Shown one piece after another: positions 54,950-64,000 of a DNA stretch of 64,000 nucleotides. The position numbers and the translations under genes were made by a program. Within the stretch, counting starts at the first letter, position 1. Every line of letters starts with the position of its first letter. Below the pieces are notes generated by a model, which was given only the letters and a program-made list of their open reading frames with translations, was not told where the DNA came from and did no database searches. The DNA is from Devosia sp. SL43 (GTDB taxonomy: Bacteria; Pseudomonadota; Alphaproteobacteria; Rhizobiales; Devosiaceae): NCBI RefSeq assembly GCF_021729885.1, contig NZ_CP063401.1, positions 372,001-436,000 on the forward strand, given 5' to 3'.

Positions 54950-55228
54950 CTAGCCCGACGGATTGAGCCGATGCCAGACCCGCATGAATTGTTCGGGCGA
55001 CAGCCCCATATTCGCGCAGAGGGCGAGCAGAATCGGTTCGTTTGAGGCAAAATAGTCGATGAGGCCGTGCTGCAGGGCAGGGGAACCCACTGACCGGCGC
55101 AGGGCATCTGGATCGAGACCGGCATATTGCATGAAGGCCAGCAGTTCCTCGGCGTTTTCCGCCAGATAGCCTAGGCAGGCATCGGCGAGCGAAGCTACGG
55201 AACTTTCGACTTTCTCGGAACGGGGCAC
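54950..55228 (-). CDS. DUF3572 family protein
   Basis: A 92-residue alpha-helical protein matching the alphaproteobacterial DUF3572 family (AENAEELLAFMQYAGLDPDALR, then GLIDYFASNEPILLALCANM, cited for identification). Function unknown. It is first in the leftward cluster and divergent from divK, an arrangement common in rhizobia. Confidence 0.88.
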   Translation of the reverse strand: MPRSEKVESSVASLADACLGYLAENAEELLAFMQYAGLDPDALRRSVGSPALQHGLIDYFASNEPILLALCANMGLSPEQFMRVWHRLNPSG

Positions 55229-55327
55229 AGCCGGGGCTCATTTGGTGTTTTGTAACAGATTCAATGCTAGCTGAATGATGCGGCAAAGCGAAGGGCCGCA
55301 GCGCCTTAGCGGCGCGAGGAAGGATCA

Positions 55328-55699
55328 ATGCCCAAGACTGTAATGATCGTCGAGGACAACGAGCTCAATATGAAGCTCTTCAATGATCTCCTCGAATCGC
55401 GCGGCTACTCCGTCATCCAGACCCGCAATGGCATGGAAGCGCTTGATCTTGCTCGCGCCCACCATCCAGATCTGATCCTGATGGATATCCAACTACCCGA
55501 GGTTTCCGGGCTGGTTGTGACCAAGTGGCTCAAGGACGACGACGAGTTGGCCCATATCCCGGTCATCGCCGTCACTGCCTTTGCCATGAAGGGCGACGAG
55601 GAGCGGATTTTGCAAGGCGGTTGCGAGGGTTACATCAGTAAACCCATCTCGGTGCCTCACTTTCTGGAAACTATTGCCCGCTACATTGGACCAGCCTGA
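55328..55699 (+). CDS. divK: Cell-cycle response regulator DivK
   Basis: A 123-residue single-domain receiver. The phosphoacceptor is in [14 protein letters not shown] (Asp53), with acidic residues in [10 protein letters not shown] and the conserved Lys in YISKPISV. In Caulobacter and rhizobia DivK is phosphorylated by PleC/DivJ-type kinases and controls CtrA through DivL/CckA. The pleD gene follows 93 bp downstream. AGGAAGGATC lies before the ATG. Confidence 0.94.
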   Translation: MPKTVMIVEDNELNMKLFNDLLESRGYSVIQTRNGMEALDLARAHHPDLILMDIQLPEVSGLVVTKWLKDDDELAHIPVIAVTAFAMKGDEERILQGGCEGYISKPISVPHFLETIARYIGPA

Positions 55700-55792
55700 G
55701 CACCCAGAGCCGAGTATTCGGCCTGCGTGATCAAGCCGCTCGATGCCCGATGGTGGACGCCACGGGCCGGTGTACTGGTTCTGGGGCTCTGA

Positions 55793-57163
<1,371 letters not shown>

Positions 57164-57592
57164 TCGGAACGGCTGCCCTTGCGAAACCCGGCGCAATTGG
57201 ACGCGTTAGGGTTATTCGTTATAATTAACAAAGGTTTGCCAGGCTGAAAGGCCCGGATTTCCTTGAGTTTCCAGCGACTGAGAGTAGGTTGCCTTCAACA
57301 CCAGCACGCACCCCCAAAGAGTGCGCTGAAGGTTCCCTACGGCTCGTCTCAGGTCCGCCGCAACTCCTGAGTCCCGTAGGGCGGTTGGTCCGGAAGCGGA
57401 CAGAGTGGCCTCTTCGACATGCCGCTCCGGACCAGCCACTCCACATTCGATGTGACGCCGCATACCAGGGCAAAATGCTCACATGCTGCGACGCCAGATC
57501 GCCTCAGGTTCCCGCTCCCGTTACAGAGCAACAAAAAGCCCCGCATCATCGATGCGGGGCTTTTCGATTCTCGGTATCGAGCAGGCGCCAGA
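57164..57592. other. Gene-free stretch between pleD and rpmG
   Basis: The 429 bp contain an AT-rich patch at about 57208-57232, a GC-rich region with several short inverted repeats, and the bidirectional terminator at 57533-57564. I see no gene with coding character. A plus-strand RNA ending at the terminator is possible. Confidence 0.5.
57533..57564. terminator. Bidirectional intrinsic terminator between pleD and rpmG
   Basis: A 10-bp perfect stem GCCCCGCATC/GATGCGGGGC (57538-57547 with 57551-57560) flanked by AAAAA on the left and TTTT on the right, so it can end both the leftward rpmG transcript and any rightward transcript. Confidence 0.9.
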
Positions 57593-57760
57593 TTACTTGA
57601 TCTTGGCTTCCTTGAACTCGACATGCTTGCGGGCAACCGGATCGTACTTGTTGTACGAGAGCTTCTCGGTCTGGGTGCGAGCGTTCTTCTTGGTGACGTA
57701 GTAGTAGCCAGTATCAGCCGTCGACACGAGCTTGATCTTGACGGAAGCGGCTTTGGCCAT
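57593..57760 (-). CDS. rpmG: 50S ribosomal protein L33
   Basis: A 55-residue ribosomal protein opening [20 protein letters not shown], continuing [19 protein letters not shown] and ending EFKEAKIK. It is the cysteine-free (zinc-independent) form usual in alphaproteobacteria. It has its own terminator at 57533-57564. Its position next to pleD follows the rhizobial order. Confidence 0.97.
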   Translation of the reverse strand: MAKAASVKIKLVSTADTGYYYVTKKNARTQTEKLSYNKYDPVARKHVEFKEAKIK

Positions 57761-57868
57761 GGTCAGTCCTCACAATACAAAAGGCGCCGCGGAATCCCCG
57801 GCGCCGGAATTTGGCCGCAACCTACGGATTTTGGCCCGGAAGTCAAGCCGCAGTGTATTCTCACACCG

Positions 57869-57998
57869 TGCCACGCCCTCGTGGTTCGAGGCTCGTGAAG
57901 AACTCGCACCTCACCATGAGGGCTACGTTAAATTCGGCGCTCCAGTAGCCTCATGGTGAGGTGGGAGCGCAGCGACCCTCGAACCACGAGGCGTGGCA
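57869..57998. repeat. Long palindromic dispersed repeat, copy 2
   Basis: Outer arms TGCCACGC...GCGTGGCA, next arms CCCTCGTGGTTCGAGG...CCTCGAACCACGAGG and inner arms CTCACCATGAGG...CCTCATGGTGAG. It is the same element as at 50250-50371, lying between rpmG and the DUF983 gene, just past the end of the latter. Confidence 0.85.
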
Positions 57999-58001
57999 GA
58001 G

Positions 58002-58391
58002 TTAGTCCCGCTGCCCGGTGCCAAAGCCATACATGCCGTTGGCCCACTGCAGCCCGACGATGGCGCCCTTGATGGATGGCAGCATGGCCAGGGGCATGAT
58101 CACGGCAAGCGGGATCAGGGTGTAGAGATAGGTCAACGGGTCGACGTGCCAGACCATGTCCATATGCAGCATTATGCCGACCAGCAGGTGGCCGACGATC
58201 ATGATGGCGATATAGGGCGGGAAGTCGTCGGCGCGGTGCAGGTCGAGCTGCTCGCCGCAGGTATCGCAATGATCGGCGACCTTGAGGTAGGCCCGGAACA
58301 TCTTGCCCTGGCCGCAATGCGGACATTTGCAGAGTGTGCCGCGCCACATGGCCTGACCGACGCTGCGTTGGGGAAGAGCCTTACCTGGCAT
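58002..58391 (-). CDS. DUF983 family membrane protein
   Basis: A 129-residue protein with an N-terminal zinc-ribbon-like segment of two Cys pairs (CPHCGQGKMF and CDTCGEQL) and two membrane helices further on, matching DUF983. Function unknown. ATG 58391 is used; GTG 58394 directly before it is an alternative. It begins 4 bp after the rnr stop, so it is in the rnr operon. Confidence 0.88.
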   Translation of the reverse strand: MPGKALPQRSVGQAMWRGTLCKCPHCGQGKMFRAYLKVADHCDTCGEQLDLHRADDFPPYIAIMIVGHLLVGIMLHMDMVWHVDPLTYLYTLIPLAVIMPLAMLPSIKGAIVGLQWANGMYGFGTGQRD

Positions 58392-58395
58392 CACA

Positions 58396-60681
58396 TCACC
58401 TCTTCTTGCGGCCCTTTGGACCGTAAGACCTAGATGGGCGCTTCTTCTCCCGTCTCACAGATGACGGATTGACGCGTGCGCCTTCCGACAGGAGCTCGAA
58501 CCGCAGGGCCCCAGCCACTGGGGCGGCCTCCAGCAGCCGGACGGTGACGCGATCGCCAAGCGCGAACTTCTCGCCAGTCTTGTCGCCGATCATGGCCTGC
58601 CGTTCTTCAACGTAGCGATAATAGTCCTGCCCCAGGGTCGAGGCCGGAATAAAGCCGTCAGCGCCGGTTTCGAGCAGGCGGACGAACAGGCCCGAGCGAG
58701 TGACGCCGGAAATGCGGCCTTCGAACTTGGCGCCGATCTTGGCGGCCAGGAACTGCGCCAGGAGGCGATCGGCGGTTTCCCGCTCAGCATTCATGGCCCG
58801 CCGCTCAGTGGCCGAGATGTGCTGGGCGATGCCGGGCAGCTTGAGGGCCTCATTCTCGGTCAGGCCATCGTCGCCGAGGCCCAAAGCCTTGATCAACGCG
58901 CGATGCACGATGAGGTCGGCATAGCGGCGGATCGGCGAGGTGAAGTGGGCGTAGCGATCGAGATTGAGCCCGAAATGGCCGACATTCTCGTTGTCGTAGA
59001 TGGCCTGGGCCTGCGAGCGCAGTACCATTTCCGAAACCTGCTCGACGTTCCCCGCCTTGCGGGCCTGGCCAAGGATGCCATTGAAGTCGCTGGCGCGAAC
59101 GCTGTCCGATTTCTTGATCGAGAGATCGAGCGAACCAAGGAAGTCCCGCAATGCCTGAAGCTTCTCGGACGATGGCTCGTCATGGACTCGATAGAGCAGC
59201 GGTGTCTTCTTCTGTTCCAGCGTCTCGGCGGCGGCAACGTTTGCCGCGATCATCATCTCTTCGATCAGCCGATGCGCGTCGAGACGTTCGGGAATGCGGA
59301 TATCCTTCACCATGCCCTTGTCGTCGAGCACGATCTTGCGTTCGGGCAGATCGAGATCGAGCGGTCCACGCTGGTCCCGCGCCTTGGTCATGGCGTCATA
59401 GGCCGCATAGAGCGGGCGCAGGATGGGTTCTAGGATTGGGCCGGTCTTGTCGTCGGCATTGCCGTCGATCGCCGCCTGGGCCTGCTGGTAGCTCAGCTTG
59501 GCGGCCGAGCGCATCAGGATGCGATGGAACGTATGGCTGCGCTTCTTGCCATCGGCGCCGATAATCATCCGAACGGCCAAGGCAGCGCGCGGTTCGCCTT
59601 CCTTGAGCGAGCACAGCTCGTTGGAAATGCGCTCGGGCAGCATGGGCACGACGCGGTCGGGGAAATAGACCGAATTGCCGCGCAGATAGGCCTCGCGATC
59701 GAGCGCAGTCCCCGGCCGGACGTAAGCCGCGACGTCGGCAATGGCTACGGTGACGATGTGACCCTTGGGATTCGTCGGATCGGCGTCGGGCTCGGCATAG
59801 ACCGCGTCGTCGTGATCCTTGGCGTCGAATGGATCGATGGTGATCAGCGGCACGTCGCGCCAGTCCTCGCGGCCCTTGAGATTGGTTTCTTGGGCTTCTT
59901 CTGCCTCGCGGATGACACTGGCTGGGAAGCGGTACGGGATTTCGAGATTGTGGATGGCGATCAGGCTGAGAGCGCCTTCCGACATTGGATTGCCGATGAC
60001 GACAGTCACCTTGGCGCGCGGAATCATCAGCCGGCCGCTGAGCTTGACCTCGACCTCGACGAGATCACCATCCCTGGCATCCAGAAGGTCGCCCAGCGGA
60101 ATGCGCATTTCCTTGTTTTTGCGATCGACCGGGATAAGCCGCGCACCGTCGTCGTCCATGCGGACGATGCCGATCTGGCCACGGCGCGGCTTGTCGAGGA
60201 TCTTCATCGCCTTGGCGGTATAGACCGGGATATCGGCCTCGCCCGCGTCGATGCGGGCCAGGATGCGATCACCCGGCGCGGGTACGACGCGGGCATCGCG
60301 GCCCTGCAGCACAGCGACACGCGGCTTGTCGCCCTCTTCCTCGTTCCACTGTGCCGGGTAAGCGTGAAGATCGTCCGGATCGGCATCAGCAGGGATATCG
60401 AGCACGGTCACATGGGGCAGGGCGGCCGTGCGGCGTAAAGCCTTGCGGGTACGGGTGATGACGCCGTCGCCCTCAAGCTCTGCCAGCATCGCCTTGAACG
60501 GCCGACGCATGTCGCCGCGAATGCCGAACACCTTGGCAAGGTCGCGCTTGCCCTTGATGTCGGCCTGTTCGGCGAGGGCGGCAAGAAGTTGTTCGCGGGT
60601 GGGAAGTTCGGACGCCCGCGGCTTGAGGGCGCGCTTGGGGCCGGAGAGATTTTTGGGTTTTGAATTTGGTGGCTTGGCCAT
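58396..60681 (-). CDS. rnr: Ribonuclease R
   Basis: A 761-residue processive 3'-5' exoribonuclease that degrades structured RNA. N-terminal helix-turn-helix-like and cold-shock domains precede the RNB catalytic domain with the acidic cluster TIDPFDAKDHDDAVY, and an S1 domain (KFEGRISGVTRSGLFVRL) follows. The end is lysine/arginine-rich (SRSYGPKGRKKR). In this order of bacteria rnr sits near topA, as here. Start at ATG 60681. Confidence 0.95.
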   Translation of the reverse strand: MAKPPNSKPKNLSGPKRALKPRASELPTREQLLAALAEQADIKGKRDLAKVFGIRGDMRRPFKAMLAELEGDGVITRTRKALRRTAALPHVTVLDIPADADPDDLHAYPAQWNEEEGDKPRVAVLQGRDARVVPAPGDRILARIDAGEADIPVYTAKAMKILDKPRRGQIGIVRMDDDGARLIPVDRKNKEMRIPLGDLLDARDGDLVEVEVKLSGRLMIPRAKVTVVIGNPMSEGALSLIAIHNLEIPYRFPASVIREAEEAQETNLKGREDWRDVPLITIDPFDAKDHDDAVYAEPDADPTNPKGHIVTVAIADVAAYVRPGTALDREAYLRGNSVYFPDRVVPMLPERISNELCSLKEGEPRAALAVRMIIGADGKKRSHTFHRILMRSAAKLSYQQAQAAIDGNADDKTGPILEPILRPLYAAYDAMTKARDQRGPLDLDLPERKIVLDDKGMVKDIRIPERLDAHRLIEEMMIAANVAAAETLEQKKTPLLYRVHDEPSSEKLQALRDFLGSLDLSIKKSDSVRASDFNGILGQARKAGNVEQVSEMVLRSQAQAIYDNENVGHFGLNLDRYAHFTSPIRRYADLIVHRALIKALGLGDDGLTENEALKLPGIAQHISATERRAMNAERETADRLLAQFLAAKIGAKFEGRISGVTRSGLFVRLLETGADGFIPASTLGQDYYRYVEERQAMIGDKTGEKFALGDRVTVRLLEAAPVAGALRFELLSEGARVNPSSVRREKKRPSRSYGPKGRKKR

Positions 60682-60835
60682 TGGGTCGTTTCTGAAAAGT
60701 TAGTGGATAGATAGGGCAATCCGGTGCGGATTGCCAATTTGGATTAGTGAGAGGGCGTTAAGCACCGGCGGGCATTGCACTGGCCGGAGCGCGGGCTGCG
60801 TGCTTCCTGAGCGCCACCATCAGATGGAGGCAATC

Positions 60836-61027
60836 GTGTACATTGTTCTTGGACTGCTCGGCGTGATCTGCACCGTTTTCGGCGCGGCCTTGTTTGGAAT
60901 GCGGGTGTGGCTGGCATCGGTTGGCTCGTTCCCGGAGCCCTCGGCTACGCCCGGCTTCACACTAGGCCTCGGCCTTGTGTTTCTCTTCTTGGCCTTCAGG
61001 AGCTACAGGGCCCGTCGCGGCGTCTAG
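60836..61027 (+). CDS. Small membrane protein of unknown function
   Basis: A 63-residue protein with two hydrophobic segments (VLGLLGVICTVFGAALF and FTLGLGLVFLFLAF) and a basic C-terminal tail (RSYRARRGV). GTG 60836 has GGAG at good spacing, whereas ATG 60824 overlaps that RBS; the frame is open to 60731. It is divergent from rnr and precedes the dipeptidase gene by 64 bp. I recognise no family. Confidence 0.55.
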   Translation: MYIVLGLLGVICTVFGAALFGMRVWLASVGSFPEPSATPGFTLGLGLVFLFLAFRSYRARRGV

Positions 61028-61091
61028 TCGGACCAGTCGAGCCCGGTGCTAGGATGGGCGGACCAAACGCCCGATTCTGAGGTTCATCCCA

Positions 61092-62141
61092 TTGTCCGCC
61101 ATTCCTTTCTTCGACGGCCACAACGACACCTTGCTCAAGCTGCTGGAGGTCGAGGGCACCGACAAGGAGCGGTCGTTCATCGAGGGTAATCCGGGTGGTC
61201 AACTCGATCTGCCGCGGGCGAAGCAGGCCGGCATGGCCGGCGGATTTTTCGCCATGTTCCCGCCGCCGCTGAAGAGCAACCTAGCCAAGGTCAGTGGCAG
61301 CACCGCCGGCCTCGATCCGAACCTGCCGCCGGAACTGGCGCAGACCGATGCATTGGCCGTCACCAATGGCATGGCATCGGTACTGTTCCGTCTGGAACGG
61401 GCGGGAGCGCTGGCGGTATGCCGTTCGGCCGCGGAGGTCCGTGCCGCGATCGACCGGCAACAGTTGGCCGCGATGTTCCACATCGAGGGCGCCGAAGCGA
61501 TCGACACCGATTTCCGCTCGCTCGACGTGCTCTACGCGGCTGGCCTGCGATCCGTTGGCATCACCTGGAGTCGCGCCAATGCCTTTGGCACCGGCGTGCC
61601 GTTCCGCCACAATGTCGATCCCGACATCGGGCCGGGGCTGACCGATGCTGGCAAGGAGCTGGTCCGCGTCTGCAATGGCCTGGGCGTGATGATCGACCTC
61701 AGCCATCTCAATGCGGCGGGTTTCCGCGATGTCGCCTCCATCAGCACGCATCCGCTTGTGGCGACGCACTCCAATGTCCATGCCATCAGCCCGCATGCGC
61801 GCAACCTGGTGGATTGGCAACTCGCCGCCATCCGCGACAGCAAGGGCGTGGTGGGGCTGAATTACGCGACCGGTTTCCTGCAGCCCGATGGGGTCTTCCG
61901 CCCGGATACACCGATCGAACTCATGGTCCGCCATGTCGACGCGCTGGTGGAAGCCCTGGGCGAGGATGGCGTGGCCCTTGGCAGCGATTTCGACGGCGCG
62001 ATGATGCCCGCCGAAATCAAGGACGTCACCGGTGTGCCCAAGTTGCTGCAGGCGTTGCTGGACAAGGGCTATGGCGAGGAACTGGTGCGCAAGATCGCAC
62101 TGGGGAACTGGGTGGCGATGGTTGAGCGCGTGATGGGGTGA
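61092..62141 (+). CDS. Membrane dipeptidase family (M19) peptidase
   Basis: A 349-residue zinc dipeptidase of the renal-dipeptidase family. Metal-site motifs are FFDGHNDTL (His10, Asp12), HIEGAEAID with the bridging Glu, DLSHLNAAGF, THSNVHAIS and the C-terminal GSDFDGAM. No signal peptide is seen, so it is probably cytoplasmic. Translation starts at TTG 61092 after TGAGG. Substrate is probably a broad range of dipeptides, possibly including D-residues. Confidence 0.9.
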   Translation: MSAIPFFDGHNDTLLKLLEVEGTDKERSFIEGNPGGQLDLPRAKQAGMAGGFFAMFPPPLKSNLAKVSGSTAGLDPNLPPELAQTDALAVTNGMASVLFRLERAGALAVCRSAAEVRAAIDRQQLAAMFHIEGAEAIDTDFRSLDVLYAAGLRSVGITWSRANAFGTGVPFRHNVDPDIGPGLTDAGKELVRVCNGLGVMIDLSHLNAAGFRDVASISTHPLVATHSNVHAISPHARNLVDWQLAAIRDSKGVVGLNYATGFLQPDGVFRPDTPIELMVRHVDALVEALGEDGVALGSDFDGAMMPAEIKDVTGVPKLLQALLDKGYGEELVRKIALGNWVAMVERVMG

Positions 62142-62150
62142 GGCGAACTA

Positions 62151-62259
62151 CCCCCACCTGACCTCCCCCTGAAGGGGGAGGGACTGATCGAGTATCGGTT
62201 GCGATTTGGTCCCAACCCCAGCGCGGCTCCTCCCCCTTCAGGGGGAGGTTGGGTGGGGG
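62151..62259. repeat. Palindromic intergenic repeat between convergent genes
   Basis: CCCCCACCTGACCTCCCCCT followed by GAAGGGGGAGG at the left is mirrored on the right by CTCCTCCCCCTTCAGGGGGA followed by GGTTGGGTGGGGG. The arms form a long imperfect inverted repeat, and each arm is itself a hairpin. It separates the convergent dipeptidase and topA genes and may terminate both. Confidence 0.8.
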
Positions 62260-62264
62260 CTCCC

Positions 62265-64000
62265 CTAGAACGGAACGTCTTCCGCCTTCACCGTCTTCTT
62301 CGGCGCCGCCTTCTTGGCAGCTGGCTTTTTCGCGGCGGTCGCCTTGGCGGCCGGTTTCTTGGCTGCGGCCTTCTTCGCCGGAGCCTTCTTGACCGTGGTG
62401 CCGGTGGCCTCGGCTCGCGCTGCGATCCAGGCAACAGCCTGATCCAGCGTCACATCCTCGGGCTTCACGTCCTTTGGAATCGTCGCGTTGATCTTGCCTT
62501 GGTTGACATAGGGGCCATAGCGGCCGGCGCGAACGGCGATAGGGCCGTTGTCGTGCTCGAAGGTCTGGATGGCGGCGATGGCCGCGCCGCCGCCGCGCTT
62601 GAAGCCGCCGGCAGCCTTCTGGGCCAGCAGATCGACCGCCCGGTTGATGCCGACGGTGAAGATTTCCTCGAAATCGGGCAGGTTGGCATATTTGCCGTCA
62701 TGCAGGATGAACGGACCATAGCGACCCAGGCCCGCGACGATGGGCAGGCCACCATCAGGGTGCAGGCCCACATCGCGCGGCAGTGACAGCAGCTGCAGCG
62801 CCTTTTCCAGCGTCAGCGATGCAGCTTCCCAACCCTTTGGCAGGGAGCTTCGCTTGGGTTCCTTGCCGTCGCCGAGCTGGACATAGGGGCCGAAGCGGCC
62901 AGACTTGAGGAAGACCTCGTCGCCCGATACCGGATCGGTGCCGAGCACGCCATCGCCTGCGGCGGCTTCGCTGGACTGGCCGGAGGCCGCGTCCGAAAGC
63001 TGCATCGTGTGCTTACACTCGGGGTAGTTCGAGCAGCCGATGAAGGCGCCGAACTTGCCGAGTTTCAGCGAAAGCTGGCCGGTACCGCAGGTGGGGCAGC
63101 GGCGCGGATCGGACCCGTCTTCCTTGGGTGGGAAGATGCGGCTGGCAAGCAGCTCGTTGAGGGCATCGAGGACTTCGGAAACGCGGAGATCCTTGATCTC
63201 GTCGGTGGCGTGCGTGAAGTCCTTCCAGAAATTGCGCAGCACGACCTTGTAGTCGAGCTCGCCGGCCGAGACCTGGTCGAGCTGCTCTTCGAGGCCGGCG
63301 GTGAAGCCGTATTCCACATAGCGGGTGAAGAAGCTCTCGAGGAACGCCGTAACGATGCGGCCGCGATCTTCCGGATGCAGCGCCTTGCCCTCGAGACGGA
63401 CATAGTCGCGGTCCTTGAGTGTGGTCAGCGTTGCCGCATAGGTGGACGGCCGGCCGATGCCGAGCTCTTCCATCTTCTTGATCAGGCTGGCTTCGGTGTA
63501 ACGGCTCGGCGGCTGGGTGAAATGCTGCTCGATATCGACCTGCTGGAGGCTGGGCTTATCGCCCACGGCCAGCGGCGGTAGCTCGCGGCTTTCTTCATCC
63601 TCGTCATCCGGCTCGTCCGACTTGGCCTCAACGCCATAGAGCTTGAGGAAGCCGGGGAAGGTCACGACCGAGCCGACGGCGCGCAACTCGACAGCGCGGG
63701 CGGGGACGTTGACCGCGATATCGACGGTGGTGCGATCGATCTCGGCAGAGCGCATCTGCGATGCCAGCGTACGGCGCCAGATCAGGCCGTAGAGCTTGGA
63801 CTGGTCGGCATCGAGGCTCAGCTGCTCGGGACGCTTGAACATGTCCGTGGGTCGGATCGCTTCGTGCGCTTCCTGGGCGTTCTTGGCCTTGGTCTGGTAG
63901 ATGCGGGCCTTTTCGGGGAGGTATTCCTCGCCAAAATACTTGCCGATGACAGAGCGCGCCATGGCGATGCCCTCAGGGGCCATCTGCACGGCGTCGGTAC
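62265..64000 (-). CDS. topA: DNA topoisomerase I, C-terminal part (5' end outside the window)
   Basis: The visible 578 codons cover the region just after the catalytic tyrosine motif (T-D-A-V-Q-M-A-P-E at the window edge) to the stop. They include the type IA core (EAHEAIRPTDMFKRP, FLKLYG, ASLIKKMEELGIGRPSTYA), one zinc ribbon CPTCGTGQLS with CSNYPECKH, several C-terminal repeat units (GPYVQLGDG, GPFILHDGKYANLP, GPYVNQGK) and an Ala/Lys-rich tail. It relaxes negative supercoils. The catalytic Tyr should lie a few codons beyond base 64000. Confidence 0.96.
   Translation of the reverse strand, partial: TDAVQMAPEGIAMARSVIGKYFGEEYLPEKARIYQTKAKNAQEAHEAIRPTDMFKRPEQLSLDADQSKLYGLIWRRTLASQMRSAEIDRTTVDIAVNVPARAVELRAVGSVVTFPGFLKLYGVEAKSDEPDDEDEESRELPPLAVGDKPSLQQVDIEQHFTQPPSRYTEASLIKKMEELGIGRPSTYAATLTTLKDRDYVRLEGKALHPEDRGRIVTAFLESFFTRYVEYGFTAGLEEQLDQVSAGELDYKVVLRNFWKDFTHATDEIKDLRVSEVLDALNELLASRIFPPKEDGSDPRRCPTCGTGQLSLKLGKFGAFIGCSNYPECKHTMQLSDAASGQSSEAAAGDGVLGTDPVSGDEVFLKSGRFGPYVQLGDGKEPKRSSLPKGWEAASLTLEKALQLLSLPRDVGLHPDGGLPIVAGLGRYGPFILHDGKYANLPDFEEIFTVGINRAVDLLAQKAAGGFKRGGGAAIAAIQTFEHDNGPIAVRAGRYGPYVNQGKINATIPKDVKPEDVTLDQAVAWIAARAEATGTTVKKAPAKKAAAKKPAAKATAAKKPAAKKAAPKKTVKAEDVPF

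Overview
The window looks like a chromosomal segment of a GC-rich alphaproteobacterium of the order Hyphomicrobiales (Rhizobiales), plausibly Devosiaceae. I base this on gene content and order: lon, hupB, tRNA-Val, tRNA-Asp, a complete nuoA-N operon, birA, an RNase J gene, a short-form proS and lolCD, then a second block with dinB, a DUF3572 gene, divK, pleD, rpmG, a DUF983 gene, rnr and topA, plus Omp25/31-like porins. The genus is inference; no rRNA gene is present.

Layout. (1) 1-3.7 kb: a citrate-synthase-family protein with an N-terminal DNA-binding-like domain, then arginase and ornithine cyclodeaminase (arginine to proline) with a divergent Lrp/AsnC regulator. (2) 3.7-9.7 kb: lon, a secreted C13 (legumain-like) peptidase, a TetA-like MFS pump, hupB and two tRNA genes. 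(3) 9.7-22.2 kb: an iron-siderophore-type uptake island between tRNA-Asp and nuoA. It has two divergent operons encoding two FecCD-type ABC transporters (four permeases, two ATPases), five periplasmic binding proteins and a sucrase/ferredoxin-like protein. Decayed coding sequence lies at both ends, and a TGA-N9-TCA palindrome like an iron-responsive (RirA-type) operator lies in the divergent promoter region. (4) 22.2-24.8 kb: exported MsrA and two small outer-membrane beta-barrel proteins. (5) 25.1-40.5 kb: the complete complex I operon, with an extra 63-codon membrane-protein gene between nuoE and nuoF, a long NuoE tail and a His/Asp-rich NuoL insert. birA and an RNase J gene follow in the same direction.

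(6) 43-50.2 kb: DUF1467 protein, two related small secreted proteins, an MmcQ/YjbR protein, a possible small RNA, proS, lolC/E, lolD, a 24-codon ORF behind an RBS-masking hairpin, a HIT protein and a sterol desaturase/SDR fusion. (7) 50.3-55.2 kb: a leftward cluster of DUF482 acyltransferase, GH114-like protein, glycerophosphodiesterase, RidA, DNA polymerase IV and DUF3572. (8) 55.3-64 kb: divK-pleD cell-cycle signalling genes, rpmG, DUF983, rnr, a small membrane protein, an M19 dipeptidase and the 3' part of topA, cut by the window edge.

Four kinds of palindromic intergenic repeat sit between genes (about 3.8, 43.1, 50.3/57.9 and 62.2 kb). I found no CRISPR array, insertion sequence, phage or classical defence system. 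The most unusual parts are the iron island, the small gene inside the nuo operon, the candidate small RNA beside proS, and the RBS-masking hairpin.
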